64,000 nt of DNA from Bacteroidota bacterium (GTDB taxonomy: Bacteria; Bacteroidota; Bacteroidia; AKYH767-A; 2013-40CM-41-45): NCBI GenBank assembly GCA_004295015.1, contig SHNE01000021.1:62001-126000 (forward strand). Direction: 5' to 3'. Every line of letters begins with the position of its first letter. Positions within the stretch are counted from its first letter, which is position 1. The notes under the pieces are model-generated. The model worked only from the letters and a program-made list of their open reading frames with translations, was not told where the DNA came from and made no database searches. This document shows, in pieces, positions 10,243-19,616 of this stretch. The translations under genes were made by a program, and so were the position numbers.

Positions 10243-10565
10243 CAACGCAAATGTATTGAAAGCTATCCATTCTCTGCAGATTTAACAGAGTTTAATGAAT
10301 TTTGATCTCCAGATGAATATTTTTGTCCGGAGTTGAATCAGTTTTGTCAATTTTTATTCAATAAGCATGTCGTCAATGCTTTCTATTTCCATTTGAAAAG
10401 CACTTGAAATATATTATTCCGATTCTTACGATTCATAAACTCCTTTTAGCTGGATAAATGAGCTCCGTTTGAGCAGACGAAAGAAAATTTCAAGTGTGTA
10501 TTTTATATTTTCGCTGACGCAAATCAAGCTTTGATTTTATATAAATTTGCAATCGATTTATTAGA
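10243..10565 (+). other. Divergent intergenic region between ABC permease and purH
   Basis: About 320 bases with no supportable gene. It must hold the outward-facing promoters for the minus-strand permease and plus-strand purH. An exact TAnnTTTG box occurs near the purH end. I see no riboswitch-like structure or repeat. Confidence 0.5.
10542..10549 (+). promoter_or_regulatory. -7 promoter box upstream of purH
   Basis: TAAATTTG matches TAnnTTTG exactly, 16 bases before the purH ATG, implying a very short 5' leader. No clear -33 box is seen. Confidence 0.55.
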
Positions 10566-12092
10566 ATGAAAAACGAAAAAAAGATCAGAAATGCGCTTAT
10601 TTCTGTCTACCATAAGGACAAGCTTGAGCCAATAGTTCGAGGGCTTCATCAATTGGGAGTAAAACTCTTCACCACCGGAGGAACACAGACCTTTATTGAA
10701 GAGCTGCAAATACCTGTAATCCCTGTAGAAACCCTTACCGACTATCCTTCTATTCTTGGAGGGAGGGTAAAAACTCTACACCCTAAAATATTCGGCGGGA
10801 TTTTGAGTAGGCGTCATAATCCATCTGATATTCTGGAGATGGAGGAGTATAACATCCCGGAAATAGACCTTGTGGTTGTTGATTTATACCCATTTGAAGC
10901 CACATTGGCCTCGGGAGCCGAAAAACAGGAAGTCATCGAAAAAATTGATATCGGTGGAATCTCGCTTATACGTGCCGCTGCGAAAAATTTTGATGATGTG
11001 TTGATTATTCCATCGCTGGAGCAATATTCATTTTTAGAAGAGATCATACAAAATAAAAGTGGTGTGAGCACTCTTCAAGACAGGCAAACAATGGCTGCAC
11101 ATGCATTCGGAATATCCTCTCATTATGATACCCAAATATTCCGCTACCTGAATATTGAGGTAGGGATCCCTTCATTCAAAGAGAGCATTCAATCTGCAAA
11201 AGTATTACGCTATGGTGAAAACCCTCATCAACAGGCCACCTTCTTCGGTAATCTGGATGATTGCTTTACACAACTCAGCGGCAAGGAACTTTCGTATAAT
11301 AATTTACTCGATATTGATTCGGCTATCAATCTGATGGCTGAGTTTACTGAACCAAGCTTTGCAATTCTTAAGCACAATAATGCATGCGGCGTGGCTTCAA
11401 GAACCACGGGCACTGAAGCCTGGAATGCAGCCTTAGAGGCAGATCCTGTTTCAGCTTTCGGAGGTGTTCTTATCTGTAATTTTGAAGTGGATGTGGCACT
11501 TGCAAAGGAAGTGAATAAACTGTTTTTTGAAGTCCTGATTGCACCGGCTTTTAGTATGGATGCCTTAGAAATCTTGTCACAGAAAAAGAATAGGATTCTG
11601 CTTCAGCAAAAGAATTTTAAATCGCGACCAAGGCAATTCCGTACTTTATTGAATGGGCTTGTAGAGCAGGACAAGGATGTTTATGTGGAATCGAGCTCGG
11701 ATTTGAAAAATGTTACTAAACGCCAGGCTTCAACTTTGGAAACAGAAGATCTTCTATTCGCCATGAAGCTGGCAAAGCATACAAAGTCCAATACCATTGT
11801 ACTGGCTAGAAACAAACAGCTGTTAGCCAGTGGAACAGGTCAGACGTCCAGAGTTGATGCTCTCCGGCAAGCTATCGTCAAAGCAAAGTCCTTTGGCTTC
11901 AGTCTGAAAGGCGCCGTGATGGCAAGTGATGCGTTTTTCCCTTTTCCGGATTGTGTGGAAATAGCCTCAAATGAAGGCATAGAAGTCGTTATTCAACCCG
12001 GAGGTTCTGTGAAAGACCAGGAATCCATTGACTACTGCGATTCCCATAATATGGCAATGCTAACAACAGGAATACGGCATTTCCGCCATTAA
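10566..12092 (+). CDS. purH: Bifunctional AICAR formyltransferase / IMP cyclohydrolase
   Basis: Carries out the last two steps of de novo IMP synthesis. The 508-residue product has an N-terminal MGS-like cyclohydrolase domain (about 1-145), with GGTQTFIEEL and GGRVKTLHPKI typical of it, followed by the AICAR transformylase domain with the Lys269-His270 pair in KHNNACGVA. The C-terminus, MASDAFFPFPD then IRHFRH, matches the family. Length is normal. It is followed 110 bases later by the mre operon on the same strand, with no obvious terminator between. Confidence 0.97.
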   Translation: MKNEKKIRNALISVYHKDKLEPIVRGLHQLGVKLFTTGGTQTFIEELQIPVIPVETLTDYPSILGGRVKTLHPKIFGGILSRRHNPSDILEMEEYNIPEIDLVVVDLYPFEATLASGAEKQEVIEKIDIGGISLIRAAAKNFDDVLIIPSLEQYSFLEEIIQNKSGVSTLQDRQTMAAHAFGISSHYDTQIFRYLNIEVGIPSFKESIQSAKVLRYGENPHQQATFFGNLDDCFTQLSGKELSYNNLLDIDSAINLMAEFTEPSFAILKHNNACGVASRTTGTEAWNAALEADPVSAFGGVLICNFEVDVALAKEVNKLFFEVLIAPAFSMDALEILSQKKNRILLQQKNFKSRPRQFRTLLNGLVEQDKDVYVESSSDLKNVTKRQASTLETEDLLFAMKLAKHTKSNTIVLARNKQLLASGTGQTSRVDALRQAIVKAKSFGFSLKGAVMASDAFFPFPDCVEIASNEGIEVVIQPGGSVKDQESIDYCDSHNMAMLTTGIRHFRH

Positions 12093-12202
12093 AAAGTGGG
12101 AGTAAATGCCCTGTGAAACAGAACTTTCAAGTAGAATATTGCGTAAAGGGGGATGCTCCTAAAGCATCAAGAAAAAAATAAACTGAAATTCGAATATAAA
12201 GC

Positions 12203-13225
12203 ATGGGATTGTTTGATTTTTTAACCCAGGAAATTGCCATCGATCTGGGAACGGCAAATACCTTAATCATCCACAACGACAAAGTTGTGGTCGATGAACC
12301 ATCAATTGTCGCTATCGACAGAATGACGGGAAAAGTTATTGCCGTAGGTAAGCAGGCAATGATGATGCATGGAAAAACCCATGAGAATATCAAAACTATT
12401 CGCCCACTCAAAGACGGAGTGATTGCAGATTTTGATGCAGCCGAGCACATGATTCGTGGAATGATAAAAATGATCAATCCGAAAGGAAGTGTTTTCACGC
12501 CCTCTCTGAAAATGGTTATTTGTATTCCTTCAGGGATCACAGAAGTAGAAAAGCGAGCTGTACGGGATTCGGCCGAACATGCAGGTGCGAAAGAGGTCTA
12601 TCTTATCCATGAGCCAATGGCTGCTGCTATCGGAATTGGAATAGACGTTGAAGAGCCGATGGGAAATATGATCATCGATATTGGAGGTGGTACCAGTGAA
12701 ATTGCTGTCATAGCCTTAGGCGGTATCGTGTGTGACCAGAGTATTCGGGTTGCAGGTGATGGATTCACGAATGATATATGGGATTATATGCGTCGACAGC
12801 ATAATATTCTTATCGGGGAGAGGTCTGCAGAAAGAATTAAAATTGAAGTCGGCTCAGCTTTACCTGAATTAGAAAACCCTCCACCTGACTTTGCAGTCCA
12901 CGGTCGTGATCTGATGACCGGAATTCCAAAAGAGATTACAGTGAGTTATTCAGAGATTGCTCATGCTCTTGATAAATCGATTTCTAAAGTAGAAGAAGCA
13001 ATTTTAAAGGCCCTTGAAATGACCCCACCGGAATTGTCGGCCGATATATACCGCACAGGTATCTATCTCACTGGCGGAGGTGCCTTACTTCGGGGTCTGG
13101 ATCAACGGATTGCCATGAAGACAAAATTACCCGTTCATATTGCGGAAGATCCTCTTCGGGCTGTTGTCCGCGGAACCGGCATTGCCTTGAAAAATATAGG
13201 GCGATTCAAGTTTCTCATTCCTTGA
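12203..13225 (+). CDS. mreB: Rod shape-determining protein MreB
   Basis: Actin-like cytoskeletal protein that forms membrane-associated filaments and guides elongation-phase peptidoglycan synthesis. The 340-residue product begins with the membrane-binding helix MGLFDFLTQE and the phosphate-1 motif IDLGTANTLI, has phosphate-2 IDIGGGTSEIAV, and ends with the adenosine-loop region TGGGALLRGLD. It is the first gene of mreB-mreC-mreD-PBP2-rodA, a classic elongasome operon. Confidence 0.98.
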   Translation: MGLFDFLTQEIAIDLGTANTLIIHNDKVVVDEPSIVAIDRMTGKVIAVGKQAMMMHGKTHENIKTIRPLKDGVIADFDAAEHMIRGMIKMINPKGSVFTPSLKMVICIPSGITEVEKRAVRDSAEHAGAKEVYLIHEPMAAAIGIGIDVEEPMGNMIIDIGGGTSEIAVIALGGIVCDQSIRVAGDGFTNDIWDYMRRQHNILIGERSAERIKIEVGSALPELENPPPDFAVHGRDLMTGIPKEITVSYSEIAHALDKSISKVEEAILKALEMTPPELSADIYRTGIYLTGGGALLRGLDQRIAMKTKLPVHIAEDPLRAVVRGTGIALKNIGRFKFLIP

Positions 13226-13286
13226 GGTCAATTGATTCTTATTAATACCAGGAAGCCTGAGAATGACCGGAACACGAAAATAAACA

Positions 13287-14120
13287 ATGCGTAATCTCTT
13301 TCTGTTTCTTTGGAGATACAATTTTTTCATATCCTTCCTGCTACTGGAAGTTGTATGTGGATTTCTTATTGTGCGCAATAATAATTTTCAACATGCGAGC
13401 TTTCTGAATTCAACGAACTACGTCGCTTCAGAGGTGAATTCTCTGGTGAGCTCGGTTACAGACTATATTAATCTCCGTACTACCAATGATGCTCTTGCCC
13501 GTCAGAATGCAGGATTGAAATCTCTTATACCTGATGTGTATTATATTGACAGTGCACTGACAAGAATAAAAAGCGATACTATTTTTAAACAGCAGTATAC
13601 CTTTATCAATTCCAGGGTGGTGAATAATTCTGTAAACAGAAGGAATAATTACCTCACTCTCAACAAAGGTTCAAATCAGGGAATTAAACCTGAAATGGGC
13701 GTCATTTCCGGAGATGGAATTGTTGGAATTGTTAAAGACGTATCGGAGCACTACTGTTCCGTTATTTCATTTCTCCACAAAGACTCCCGTGTGAGTGCAA
13801 GAATAAAAAAGAATGGATACATAGGCTCGATGGTTTGGGGAGGCTATGATGAGAAGGAAGCTTCCTTAAGGGACATCGCAAAGCACGTACAGGTTGCAAA
13901 GGGAGATACAATTGTTTCCAGTTCATTTTCATCGATCTTCCCGGAAGGAATATTAATTGGAATAGTTTCTGAAGTGAACCCGGAGACAGGTGATAATTTT
14001 CAGGATATAAAAGTAAATTTGAGCACGCAATTCGGTACACTTACCTATGTTTATATTGTAACCAATTTACTCAAAGAGGAACAAAAGGCATTGGAGGAGC
14101 TTCAGAAAAATGATCGTTAA
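13287..14120 (+). CDS. mreC: Rod shape-determining protein MreC
   Basis: Bitopic periplasmic scaffold of the elongasome linking MreB to PBP2 and RodA. The 277-residue product has an N-terminal transmembrane helix (about 11-31), a helical coiled-coil stretch (about 45-85), and two beta-domains containing the family signature NKGSNQGIKPEMGVISGDG near residues 129-147. It starts 61 bases after mreB and overlaps mreD by 11 bases, indicating translational coupling. Confidence 0.95.
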   Translation: MRNLFLFLWRYNFFISFLLLEVVCGFLIVRNNNFQHASFLNSTNYVASEVNSLVSSVTDYINLRTTNDALARQNAGLKSLIPDVYYIDSALTRIKSDTIFKQQYTFINSRVVNNSVNRRNNYLTLNKGSNQGIKPEMGVISGDGIVGIVKDVSEHYCSVISFLHKDSRVSARIKKNGYIGSMVWGGYDEKEASLRDIAKHVQVAKGDTIVSSSFSSIFPEGILIGIVSEVNPETGDNFQDIKVNLSTQFGTLTYVYIVTNLLKEEQKALEELQKNDR

Positions 14121-14643
14121 AATAATTCAGATTCTTATTCGTTTTATTTTTCTCTTGGCAGTACAGGTGCTGGTTCTAAATCATATCCAATGGAGCGGAT
14201 ACATAAATCCATATGTATATGTATTTTTTATCCTCATGCTGCCGATTGAAATTCCGAATTGGTTGTTGCTTCTCACCGCATTCTTCACCGGTCTCGTCAT
14301 TGATATGTTTGCCAATACAGGTGGTATGCATGCCGCAGCCTGCGTGTTCACAGCATTTGCACGACCGGGAGTCCTGAGATTGATTGCGCCGCGCGATGGC
14401 TACGAGCCCGAAACAAACCTTAGCCCGCAAGTTATGGGTGTTAAATGGTTCATCACCTATGTGTCCATTCTCATTTTATTGCACCACCTTGTTTTCTTTT
14501 ATGTAGAAGTTTTTCGTTTTAGTGAATTCTTTGTCACTTTTTACAAGGCAATATTAAATTCTATCATCACTATCATTCTGATCGTGCTGGGACAATATTT
14601 ATTTGGCAGATCACTCAAGCGTCATGAACGTATCGTCGGGTAG
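14110..14643 (+). CDS. mreD: Rod shape-determining protein MreD
   Basis: Integral membrane elongasome component of 177 residues with about five hydrophobic helices. A polar loop in the middle carries the conserved-looking FTAFARPGVLRLIAPRDGYEP. It overlaps mreC at its start (ATG at 14110) and the PBP2 gene at its end (20 bases), so all three are translationally coupled. Primary sequence of MreD is poorly conserved, so the assignment rests on topology plus position between mreC and PBP2. Confidence 0.92.
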   Translation: MIVKIIQILIRFIFLLAVQVLVLNHIQWSGYINPYVYVFFILMLPIEIPNWLLLLTAFFTGLVIDMFANTGGMHAAACVFTAFARPGVLRLIAPRDGYEPETNLSPQVMGVKWFITYVSILILLHHLVFFYVEVFRFSEFFVTFYKAILNSIITIILIVLGQYLFGRSLKRHERIVG

Positions 14644-16525
14644 AAATTCGGTCATCTTCATTATTTTTATCTCAGTAGGGATAATCTATCTCATCCGTTT
14701 GTTTTACCTGCAGGTTGTTGACCAGAGTTATACTGCTTCAGCAACAAATAATGTAATGCGATTGATTACGGATTATCCTTCTCGTGGATTAATCTACGAC
14801 CGTAAAGGGGAATTACTGGTGTACAATGAACCGGTATATGATCTGATGATTACTCCCCGACAGGCCAAAAATCTGGATACACTTGAACTCTGCAGACTGA
14901 TCGGCATCAGCATAGAAGAGTACGTTGAGAAATTTAACAAGGCAAAGTCTTACTCAGCGTACAAAGCTTCTTTGTTTGAAAAACAATTGTCGGTTGAAAC
15001 CTATGCGGCTTTGCAGGAGAAACTTTATAAGTTTCCCGGATTTTATGTTGAAGCAAGAACTCTGAGAAAGTACCCGTTGCCCATTGCCGCGCATTTGTTC
15101 GGATATATCGGAGAAGTAGACACAAGTATTACGCGGCAGGATTCATACTATAAAGATGGTGACTATATCGGTAAAAGTGGGATAGAAAAATCTTATGAAA
15201 AAGAGTTGCGCGGACGCCGGGGTGTGAGAAGAGTAATGGTTGATGTGTTCAACAGAGAAAAAGGAAGTTTTCAGAACGGAAAATATGATACTGCTTCTGT
15301 GGCAGGAGAGAATTTAAAATTGTCAATTGATGGTGAGTTGCAATTTTATGGAGAGCAACTTATGCGTAATAAGGTAGGAAGTGTTGTTGCCATTGAACCA
15401 TCAACCGGTGAGATATTGTGCATGGTAAGTTCACCTGCTTATGATCCGAATTTATTAGTCGGACGCACACGAACAAAGAATTATCTTTCTCTTCTCAGAG
15501 ATCCTTACAAGCCTCTGTTTAACAGATCACAAATGGCTACTTATCCACCCGGTTCAACATTTAAACTGGTAATGGCTCTGATTGCCCAGCAGGAACAAAC
15601 ATTGTTCCCATCTACAAGATATCCTTGTTACGGAGGCTATCCGCCGGGTGGAGGAAGACCTAAGTGTCACCCGCACTCTTCCCCTCTCGATTTAAAGGCT
15701 TCTATCGCTCAGAGTTGCAATTCTTATTATAGTTATGTTTTCCGTTCGGTAATTGACAATAACAAATACAAAAGTACAGCTGATGCATTCGCTTTCTGGA
15801 GAAAAAGCATTGAAAAATTTGGAATAGGAATTCGTTTGCCTTCTGATCTTCCAAATGTATTGAAGGGCTCCGTTCCTTCCATTGAATACTACGATAAATA
15901 TTTTGGGAAAGGGCAGTGGAGATCTTCAACTATTATTTCACTTGGAATAGGTCAGGGAGAGTTAGGAATTACGCCTTTGCAAAATGCGAATATTATAGCC
16001 GGCATTGCAAACAGAGGTTATTATTATACCCCACATGTTGTGAAAGCCATTGGAGACGAAATGTATTTACCGGAGGAATTTCGAATCAGGAATTCTTTTG
16101 GTATTGACAGGAAGTATTTCGACATCGTTGTTGATGGAATGGAAAGTGTAGTGGAAAGCGGAACAGCAGCTTCAACCCGCATAAAGGGAATTATTGTGTG
16201 TGGTAAAACAGGAACCGCACAAAACCCGCACGGGAAAGACCATTCAATGTATGTAGCGTTTGCACCAAAATACAATCCTAAAATTGCAATTGCCGTATCT
16301 GTTGAAAATTCGGGCTTTGGATCTCAATGGGCTGCTCCTATTGCTTCCCTTTTAATCGAACAGTATCTTACAGACACGATCACTCGTCCGGAAATGGATA
16401 AACGCATGCGTGAAGGTGTTATTCTACCTGAAATTGCACTACCAAAAGTACCAGTGGAAAAAGAGAAAAAGATTACTCAGAAAAGTCCCGCAATCCCGGT
16501 GAAAGCAATAACCCGTGTGAATTAA
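14624..16525 (+). CDS. mrdA: Penicillin-binding protein 2 (elongasome transpeptidase)
   Basis: Class B PBP that cross-links peptidoglycan with RodA. The 633-residue product has an N-terminal transmembrane anchor (about 10-30), a dimerisation domain, and a transpeptidase domain with all three penicilloyl-serine motifs: STFK with Ser311 (PPGSTFKLVM), SCN (AQSCNSYY) and KTGT (CGKTGTAQNP). The ATG at 14624 is chosen because the upstream in-frame alternative at 14603 is a TTG deeper inside mreD. The C-terminal tail after the catalytic domain is Lys/Pro-rich. Confidence 0.96.
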   Translation: MNVSSGRNSVIFIIFISVGIIYLIRLFYLQVVDQSYTASATNNVMRLITDYPSRGLIYDRKGELLVYNEPVYDLMITPRQAKNLDTLELCRLIGISIEEYVEKFNKAKSYSAYKASLFEKQLSVETYAALQEKLYKFPGFYVEARTLRKYPLPIAAHLFGYIGEVDTSITRQDSYYKDGDYIGKSGIEKSYEKELRGRRGVRRVMVDVFNREKGSFQNGKYDTASVAGENLKLSIDGELQFYGEQLMRNKVGSVVAIEPSTGEILCMVSSPAYDPNLLVGRTRTKNYLSLLRDPYKPLFNRSQMATYPPGSTFKLVMALIAQQEQTLFPSTRYPCYGGYPPGGGRPKCHPHSSPLDLKASIAQSCNSYYSYVFRSVIDNNKYKSTADAFAFWRKSIEKFGIGIRLPSDLPNVLKGSVPSIEYYDKYFGKGQWRSSTIISLGIGQGELGITPLQNANIIAGIANRGYYYTPHVVKAIGDEMYLPEEFRIRNSFGIDRKYFDIVVDGMESVVESGTAASTRIKGIIVCGKTGTAQNPHGKDHSMYVAFAPKYNPKIAIAVSVENSGFGSQWAAPIASLLIEQYLTDTITRPEMDKRMREGVILPEIALPKVPVEKEKKITQKSPAIPVKAITRVN

Positions 16526-16532
16526 ATTATCA

Positions 16533-17795
16533 ATGCGCGATCAGAAAAACATACTGCAAAATATTGACTGGGTTCTTGTCGCCTTATTCAGCGTAATGGT
16601 ACTCATTGGATGGGTCAACATTTATGCCGCTGTTTACAATGAAGAACATAGCAGTATTTTCGACTTGTCTCAAAGTTATGGAAAGCAGGCATTATGGATT
16701 ATTGGTGCCTGTATTCTGGCCCTCATGATTCTGGTCATCGATGGAAAATTTTATGCAGCATTCTCCTACGCAATTTATGTGGTTTTCATTTTATTGTTGA
16801 TTTCCACCTTTGCTTTTTCCCGAGATGTAAAAGGTTCATTTGGTTGGATTGATATCGGAGCATTTAAATTGCAGCCGGCAGAGTTTGCCAAATTCGCCAC
16901 TAATATGGCTCTGGCAAAATACCTGAGTACGCTTGATATACGAATGCAGGATTCGAGAACTAAATTGATTTCAACACTTATATTAGGATTGCCTGCTGTG
17001 ATTATTCTATTGCAGAATGATACCGGTTCAGCACTGGTCTTCGCTTCTTTTATTTTCGTTTTATACAGAGAGGGACTTTCAGGAAATATTTTACTGCTTG
17101 CACTTGTCTCAGTTGCCTTGTTTATTCTTGCCCTCCTTGTTAAAAATTCCACACTCATTGGAATTCTGATTGGATTGGCGCTTGTATTTATTCTTATGGT
17201 TAGAAAAAACAAGCGTAATATTATCGTCATTGTCTCCGGTGCAATTATCGCTATTGGAATGGTGTATAGCGTCGACTATGTATACAATGATGTATTGCAG
17301 GCGCATCAACGCACTCGTATTGATGTACTTCTTGGAAAGGAGCTTGATTTAAAGGGTGCCGGCTATAACGTGAATCAAAGTAAGATTGCTATTGGATCCG
17401 GTGGATTGTTCGGGAAAGGATTTCTTCAAGGCACTCAGACAAAATATGATTTTGTACCCGAGCAAAGTACCGATTTTATTTTTTGTACTGTAGGTGAGGA
17501 GTGGGGTTTTATGGGAAGCCTTGTTGTTATTGGGCTATTTATGGCACTGCTGGGCCGGATTATTTTCGTTGCGGAACGACAACGCTCACAGTATTCCCGA
17601 ATTTACGGCTATGGTGTTGCATCGATCATATTTTTTCACCTTATGATTAACATTGGCATGACTATAGGGCTTGCTCCTGTTATAGGAATTCCATTACCAT
17701 TTTTTAGTTATGGGGGCTCTTCACTGTGGTCATTTACTATTTTGTTGTTTATTTTCATTAAACTTGATTCATACCGCTTACAGATATTGCGTTAA
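16533..17795 (+). CDS. rodA: Peptidoglycan glycosyltransferase RodA (SEDS family)
   Basis: Polymerises lipid II into glycan strands during elongation. The 420-residue protein has about ten transmembrane helices and SEDS landmarks: GSFGWIDIGAFKLQPAEFAK in the first half, and the FVPEQSTDFIFCTVGEEWGF and PLPFFSYGGSS segments in the second. It starts 7 bases after the PBP2 stop. PBP2 and RodA act as one polymerase/cross-linker complex. Confidence 0.97.
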   Translation: MRDQKNILQNIDWVLVALFSVMVLIGWVNIYAAVYNEEHSSIFDLSQSYGKQALWIIGACILALMILVIDGKFYAAFSYAIYVVFILLLISTFAFSRDVKGSFGWIDIGAFKLQPAEFAKFATNMALAKYLSTLDIRMQDSRTKLISTLILGLPAVIILLQNDTGSALVFASFIFVLYREGLSGNILLLALVSVALFILALLVKNSTLIGILIGLALVFILMVRKNKRNIIVIVSGAIIAIGMVYSVDYVYNDVLQAHQRTRIDVLLGKELDLKGAGYNVNQSKIAIGSGGLFGKGFLQGTQTKYDFVPEQSTDFIFCTVGEEWGFMGSLVVIGLFMALLGRIIFVAERQRSQYSRIYGYGVASIIFFHLMINIGMTIGLAPVIGIPLPFFSYGGSSLWSFTILLFIFIKLDSYRLQILR

Positions 17796-17863
17796 AATTC
17801 ATAGTGGAATCTTCATCTGAAGTACCATCAGTTATCTTTATTTCGTGAACAAATCGGATCGAT

Positions 17864-18556
17864 ATGTTGACCAGCCATGTAAGCAAAACCAGAATCAGTC
17901 CAGGGGAATCTGTGAAAGGAACGGAACTGAGAGAAGGGATTTTCAACCTTATCCAATTGGAGTACCCGGATTTTACAAAAGAGTGTCTGATTTCTATTGA
18001 TGAGTTAAATCATTACAGACGACAGTACCTTACCTGGCTTATTGCTCAGGAGAAAGGGGAGCTGATTCATTTGCATCAGGATGTTTTAGATTCAATAAAA
18101 AACAACTCCATTCTGTCTGAAAATATTCAGGATGAAATTGAAGCTGAATTAACAATCGGTGAGCGGCTGGCAGACAGAATTGCAGTGTTCGGAGGAAGCT
18201 GGACCTTCATCATCACCTTCTTTTCATTTATCCTTCTCTGGATGGCAATAAACATTTGGATTCTTGCCACAAAACCCTTCGATCCCTTTCCTTTTATTTT
18301 ATTGAATCTTATTTTATCCTGTCTTGCTGCAATACAAGCTCCTATTATTATGATGAGTCAAAACAGACAAGAACAAAAAGACAGAAAGCGCGCAGAACAT
18401 GATTATAAAATTAATTTGAAAGCAGAGCTTGAGATTAAATTATTAAGCGAAAAAATGGATCACTTGCTGATTCATCAGAATAAAAAACTTCTGGAGATTC
18501 AGGAAGTTCAAACTGATTACCTAGAAGATTTAATGAAGGAGTTGAAAAAGAAGTAA
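17864..18556 (+). CDS. DUF1003 family membrane protein
   Basis: A 230-residue protein with a soluble N-terminal half, two transmembrane helices (about 108-131 and 140-162) and the DUF1003 hallmark MMSQNRQEQKDR just after the second helix. A charged, probably coiled-coil C-terminal tail runs to LMKELKKK. Family function is not established; members are inner-membrane proteins. It is separated by only 2 bases from the downstream channel-like gene, so the two are almost certainly co-expressed. Confidence 0.85.
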   Translation: MLTSHVSKTRISPGESVKGTELREGIFNLIQLEYPDFTKECLISIDELNHYRRQYLTWLIAQEKGELIHLHQDVLDSIKNNSILSENIQDEIEAELTIGERLADRIAVFGGSWTFIITFFSFILLWMAINIWILATKPFDPFPFILLNLILSCLAAIQAPIIMMSQNRQEQKDRKRAEHDYKINLKAELEIKLLSEKMDHLLIHQNKKLLEIQEVQTDYLEDLMKELKKK

Positions 18557-18558
18557 AA

Positions 18559-18909
18559 ATGGAGCATCGAAAACAAAAGCTTGTACCCCTGAGACATTTT
18601 TTTCTGCGAATGTTTCGTTACGGACTCTTTGCGCTTGCTTTAATTTCTGTTTCTCTTGGAATAGGAATAATCGGCTATCATCATTATGCACAACTCAATT
18701 TTCTTGATAGTTTTCATATGTCTTCAATGATTTTAACCGGAATGGGTCCTGTAACAGAAATGAAGTCGGAGGAGGCTAAAATCTTTTCGTCCTTTTATGC
18801 ATTGTATAGCGGTGTTGCCTTTTTAAGTATTACAGCTGTCTTCCTTGCGCCGGTCGTACATCGCATTCTCCATATTTTGCAAGTGGAACCTGACAATAAG
18901 CAAGATTGA
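18559..18909 (+). CDS. Small two-helix potassium-channel-like membrane protein
   Basis: A 116-residue protein with a basic N-terminus, helix 1 (about 19-42), a short amphipathic segment (49-59), a Gly-rich loop TGMGPV (60-65), and helix 2 (about 75-100). The order helix, pore helix, filter-like loop, helix is that of 2-TM potassium channels, with TGMGPV in the place of TVGYGD. This is my inference from pattern; the filter is not canonical and conduction is unproven. It follows the DUF1003 gene with a 2-base gap. The function is otherwise unrecognised. Confidence 0.55.
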   Translation: MEHRKQKLVPLRHFFLRMFRYGLFALALISVSLGIGIIGYHHYAQLNFLDSFHMSSMILTGMGPVTEMKSEEAKIFSSFYALYSGVAFLSITAVFLAPVVHRILHILQVEPDNKQD

Positions 18910-19063
18910 AGTTATTATTGCCGCCATTTTTTTTCATCTAAAGAGCCTTATTTTTAAATGTTTTTGAGGTTTTTTGTATGTTCTTCATTTTCAACCTTCT
19001 TCATGACAATTCTAAGACACTTTCATGATAAATGCACTTTATCTTTCTGTAAACAAACCAGAC

Positions 19064-19528
19064 ATGAAAAAACTTTATACCCTAGCCATTTTAGCCACAG
19101 CCTTGGTTTTGGCCTCTTGTTCACGTGAATCTGATGAGTCAACAGCACTCTCGGATGAAGCACTCATTTCAGTCGTTAATCAAACTGAAGTCCTTGATGT
19201 AGGAGTTTCCATAGCAAGAATGAAATCCCAGGATTTTCGTATCCGAATGAATGCCATTGCGAAAAACAGTTTATCCGCTGAAGGAAATATGTCCGTCACC
19301 TATGCGGTTAATTCTATGTTGGTTAAAGAATATCTCAATACCAAAGGGGAAGTTACAGGTTACGATGTAATGTATAAAGCACCGGCAGATCCAAATTCTT
19401 CCGGCGGTTGGCTTTGGGCAAGTTATGATCAGGATGGACACCCAACCTATAGTGTAAATTTGCGCGGAGCAAATTGTAATTCCTGCCATGTGAAGTCAAG
19501 TACCTTAGTGCTTGACGGGAAAAATTAA
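19064..19528 (+). CDS. P460-like c-type haem lipoprotein (paralogue 1)
   Basis: A 154-residue predicted lipoprotein with signal peptide and lipobox LASC (Cys19). The C-terminal part resembles cytochrome P460-type domains: VKEYLNTKGEVTGYDVMYKA, then GGWLWASYD, then the haem attachment motif CNSCH at 138-142. The ATG at 19064 directly precedes a classic signal peptide; an upstream ATG at 19025 would spoil it. P460 family members bind a c-type haem and some oxidise hydroxylamine, but the substrate here cannot be deduced. A close paralogue follows after a terminator. Confidence 0.75.
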   Translation: MKKLYTLAILATALVLASCSRESDESTALSDEALISVVNQTEVLDVGVSIARMKSQDFRIRMNAIAKNSLSAEGNMSVTYAVNSMLVKEYLNTKGEVTGYDVMYKAPADPNSSGGWLWASYDQDGHPTYSVNLRGANCNSCHVKSSTLVLDGKN

Positions 19529-19549
19529 ACTCTCTCGCTCTCAAATATT

Positions 19550-19579
19550 ACCCGTCTTGAAAAGGACGGGTTTTTTTTT
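19550..19579 (+). terminator. Rho-independent terminator between the two P460-like genes
   Basis: A seven-base-pair stem (ACCCGTC with GACGGGT) around an eight-base loop is followed by a run of nine T. It lies 21 bases after the first P460-like stop and before the second gene's ATG, so the two paralogues have separate transcripts. Confidence 0.88.
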
Positions 19580-19616
19580 AAGGAATTTTCAAGAGAGATG
19601 CTTACATTTGAAGATC

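Noticed and set aside
14603..14623. Longer PBP2 start inside mreD
   Set aside because: The codon at 14603 is TTG; the ATG at 14624 gives a standard N-terminus before the transmembrane anchor.
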